Below the pieces are notes generated by a model, which ran no database searches, was not told the origin of the DNA, and saw only the letters and a list, made by a program, of their open reading frames with translations. Below are positions 61,301 through 64,000 of a stretch of 64,000 bases of DNA, piece by piece. Made by a program: the position numbers and the translations under genes. How positions within the stretch are numbered: the stretch's first letter is position 1; each line of letters opens with the position of its first letter. The DNA is taken from assembly GCF_051014685.1 (NCBI RefSeq), contig NC_135053.1:1860001-1924000 (forward strand), in the 5' to 3' direction. Origin of the DNA: Ptiloglossa arizonensis. Lineage: Eukaryota; Arthropoda; Insecta; Hymenoptera; Colletidae.

Positions 61301-64000
61301 ATATCGTTTTTGACCTACCGGGAATAGTGTTACTCCAACGGAAGTCGTTTATTGTCGGGAAATGTAAATGCATTACATTTGTTGTACTAGACCAGAAGAT
61401 TAATTAAATACACTGTATTTAATCATATTTTCTTTTCGTAAAAATACATACTGTCTCGGTTATCGTTTGTGTCTGGGTTACGTCAGGAACGGAGATTACC
61501 TATCTTAATATACTAATAATGAGTTATCACCACGAAAGTTTTCCAGTTTGGAACCAGAAGAAAACCGGTTAAATGTGAATTTGAAGCGATTGAAGTTATT
61601 TAATACTTATCGTCCGTCTTATTATTTGATTAATAATCGAAAACAGACGAATGTAAATCACTCATTGTGTATAATCGACTATACACGACCCATTCAGATG
61701 GAGCAAAGTTTAATCGTTATTTAATATTATTGGATTGCTGCAGAAGAGTTGTTGTCTTTTTACAGGGACCTACTTTAAATAAAATTATTACTTCCCATTT
61801 AACGAACAGGAAAGAAAGATACGATTTTTTTTCGTTAATTGTAGCTCGTTAGGATTTTTATTGAACGCCACTTTTACTCGTTTTACAGTGTTAAAATGGA
61901 GGTCGTTTAAAGAGTACATGTTCGTTTTCTTATGACGCACGTGTTCGAAGTTCAGTAGGAACTTGGAACGAGAAATACAGCATTCTAGGAGTTTACTACT
62001 TTTGAACGTATTATTAAAGACGATTTATGAAATTTGTATTGGGTGATTTTCAACTCCAAGACAATTACGGCACACATTCAAGTTTCCCAAGTGAATGCGG
62101 AATGTTTAATAAAATTGACAAATAAGTTTCTCAAGAATCGTTATTTTTACGTTGCTATAACGAATCACTTCTACATTCAATTTTAATCTGTAAAGAAAAT
62201 TGGGTTCTTTATGAAACTAGGAACACGTGGCACAATGATTGGGCTGGTCCGAAGTCCCGAAACATGCGCCAAAGGTATACTTAAAGTAGGTTGTGGAAAT
62301 TGACAGAAAAATATCCATCGTTAATTAACAGAAAAGAATACGATAATGCTTGGTCATACATACTGTAAATGACGTACGCGTCGTAAACTTCAGGAACATA
62401 AATTTAATCTCGCTTAATCTTTCGTTTATTTATTATCATTTATTTTAGCATTTGAATCAGTTTTTTCAGTAAAAGAAATTAAATCTACGATAGAGCGGTT
62501 GTTTTGTAAAATGTTACTATCCCAGAGTTTGTGGATTCTGAAGTTCGGAAAAGAAAAACAGATTGAGAAACGCATTTTTAGATGAAAGAAGCGTATCGAA
62601 GCTACTCAAGACTCTTCAAATCGATGGAAAAACTTTCATTTAAAATTCTATTTGACAAATACCACGAACCACCTACATTAATCTACTCTTCTGGAGAAAG
62701 TTATATCATCTTCTGTTTGCAATTCCTTATAAAATTACATATCTTTGGACTTTGAAAGAATCGATCGATCTTCATTAATAACGATCGTTGAAACCAGATA
62801 CAGGAAATCGAATTTCTTTTTCTTCTGTTGCCGAAGATACGATTAATCGATCAAGATAGCTTCTTCGGTACACGTTTCGTGTTAAAGTAATTAAAGATAA
62901 AATCGACACATTCTTGAAGTAAATTTTATTGAAGTAAATAATCTTCCATTATTTAAAATGCACTGCTAATTTAACAATGAAACATCTAATGCTCACACTT
63001 TGACTAGAAAAGTCAAGCGGTTCCATTCGAAGTATTTTTAAACAATTTTTCTTACTTACGCCGAAAAACTATTCAAAATTGCAATTTAAAGTTATTTCTC
63101 TTTTGTACAATAATAGAGGTCGAATACAAAAATTGCAAATCAAGCAAACAGACTGTCTAGTCATTTGTTTTATGCCATTTACAAAGTGTGTAGGAACGTT
63201 ACTATCGTACTTTAGTAATATGAAAGAGAAACGAAAAGATCGTGATAAGTCGGGGTTTGAAAATCATTCGGTCATAAGACGTCTTCTCTAGTGAAATGTC
63301 TCCTTCCTAGTCGGACAGCACTATTGTGCTAACATTCACACGTCGATACGCCCTATCACTGACTGTCGCATGCGTTCGAACACATCGACCGATTTCTAAT
63401 TGCATCGCGTGCATTTGTCTATGTGTTCCTGCAATTCCTAAAGAGTTTCTTCTTGGACAGAATGCTCTATGGATTGAGCCGCCCCGTAAATAGAAATCGG
63501 TTGGACTTCACGGAGCAATTTATGCTATGACTGCCTAGGACACAACAAATTTACGAACTCGTGTTTGGAAAATCTTCCATCTTAGATCGGAGGTGTGGAA
63601 TACGTCGATAAATTTTGTAACGTTGTTCTTTTGTTATCTTGTAGAATAGTTCATCGTTCTACGCGTTTCTATGATTTTTAAACCGTCAGTAAATTAGTTA
63701 TTATCGCACATGAAAGTTTCGATCGTACAACTCCTCGCGCTGGATTCGATTTAACTCCTTGTCGTATCACACGTGGGTCTTTTCGGAACCAGACACATTA
63801 TATTCCTCAATTATACCATTAGTACAGGTTTCCTTAGAAACTAAGAAAAATACGATATAATAATAGAATTTTTCTTTGAAATATTTGTCCAAAGTCAAGT
63901 CACGGGTCCGTATGGACCCAGGTGTGGTGTCTTTCGTAGTCGTCTAAACTGTTGGTTCTGCTAGGATCGAATAACCTACTTTTCGTGGATATTAATATTA
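58359..64000. other. Non-coding stretch to the window end
   Basis: I see no supported gene. Two places resemble the ends of piggyBac-type elements, with TTAACACG or GTCACGG followed by a short hairpin: 58359-58403 and 63897-63921. The rest is CpG-containing sequence with short chance frames only. Confidence 0.45.

Noticed and set aside
1..64000. CRISPR arrays, operons and bacterial-type elements
   Set aside because: The window is eukaryotic, with spliced genes throughout, and no regularly spaced repeats of that kind are seen.

Overview
The window looks like a piece of an insect nuclear genome, most likely a hymenopteran and probably a bee. It is strongly AT-rich, its introns are small (about 60 to 800 bp) with GT..AG borders, and every gene recognised here is eukaryotic. 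The selenoprotein K homologue carries cysteine where most animals carry selenocysteine, which fits the known loss of selenoproteins in Hymenoptera. Species cannot be fixed from the sequence alone.

The first 36 kb is gene-dense. In order: a USP36/scrawny-type deubiquitinase (+, 3900-7522); an unrecognised 258-residue, probably coiled-coil protein (+, 9606-10977); the CORVET tethering subunit VPS8 (-, 11547-17090, 15 coding exons); selenoprotein K (+, 19619-20396, 4 exons); the ribosome-rescue GTPase HBS1 (-, 21554-26411), which also carries an alternative last exon for a SKI7-like isoform; a dead Tc1-like transposon (27307-28489); the M20 dipeptidase CNDP2 (+, 28836-30608); an alpha-L-fucosidase (-, 30858-32832); and the ubiquitin hydrolase UCHL3 (+, 33750-35042), a fragment of which has been copied into the gap before it. 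Exon borders were rebuilt by hand from splice sites. In each case the phases agree and the total is a whole number of codons.

The remaining 28 kb (about 35.1-64 kb) has no convincing protein-coding gene. It differs in texture, with less extreme AT content and many more CpG. It holds a CpG-rich block at 43.6-45.3 kb with a candidate first exon, a second candidate first exon at 48.5 kb, a MITE-like element at 40.2-40.9 kb, tandem duplications, tRNA-like fragments and isolated transposon ends. It most resembles the large 5' introns or regulatory flank of a developmental or neural gene whose coding exons lie outside the window.

The genes do not form one pathway. They are housekeeping functions: ubiquitin removal (USP36, UCHL3), endosome tethering (VPS8), ER quality control (SELENOK), mRNA surveillance (HBS1/SKI7), peptide hydrolysis (CNDP2) and lysosomal glycan breakdown (fucosidase). 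The most interesting points are the HBS1/SKI7 alternative-exon architecture with matched splice phase, the Sec-to-Cys SELENOK, the recent partial duplication of UCHL3, and a 12-nt microexon in UCHL3.
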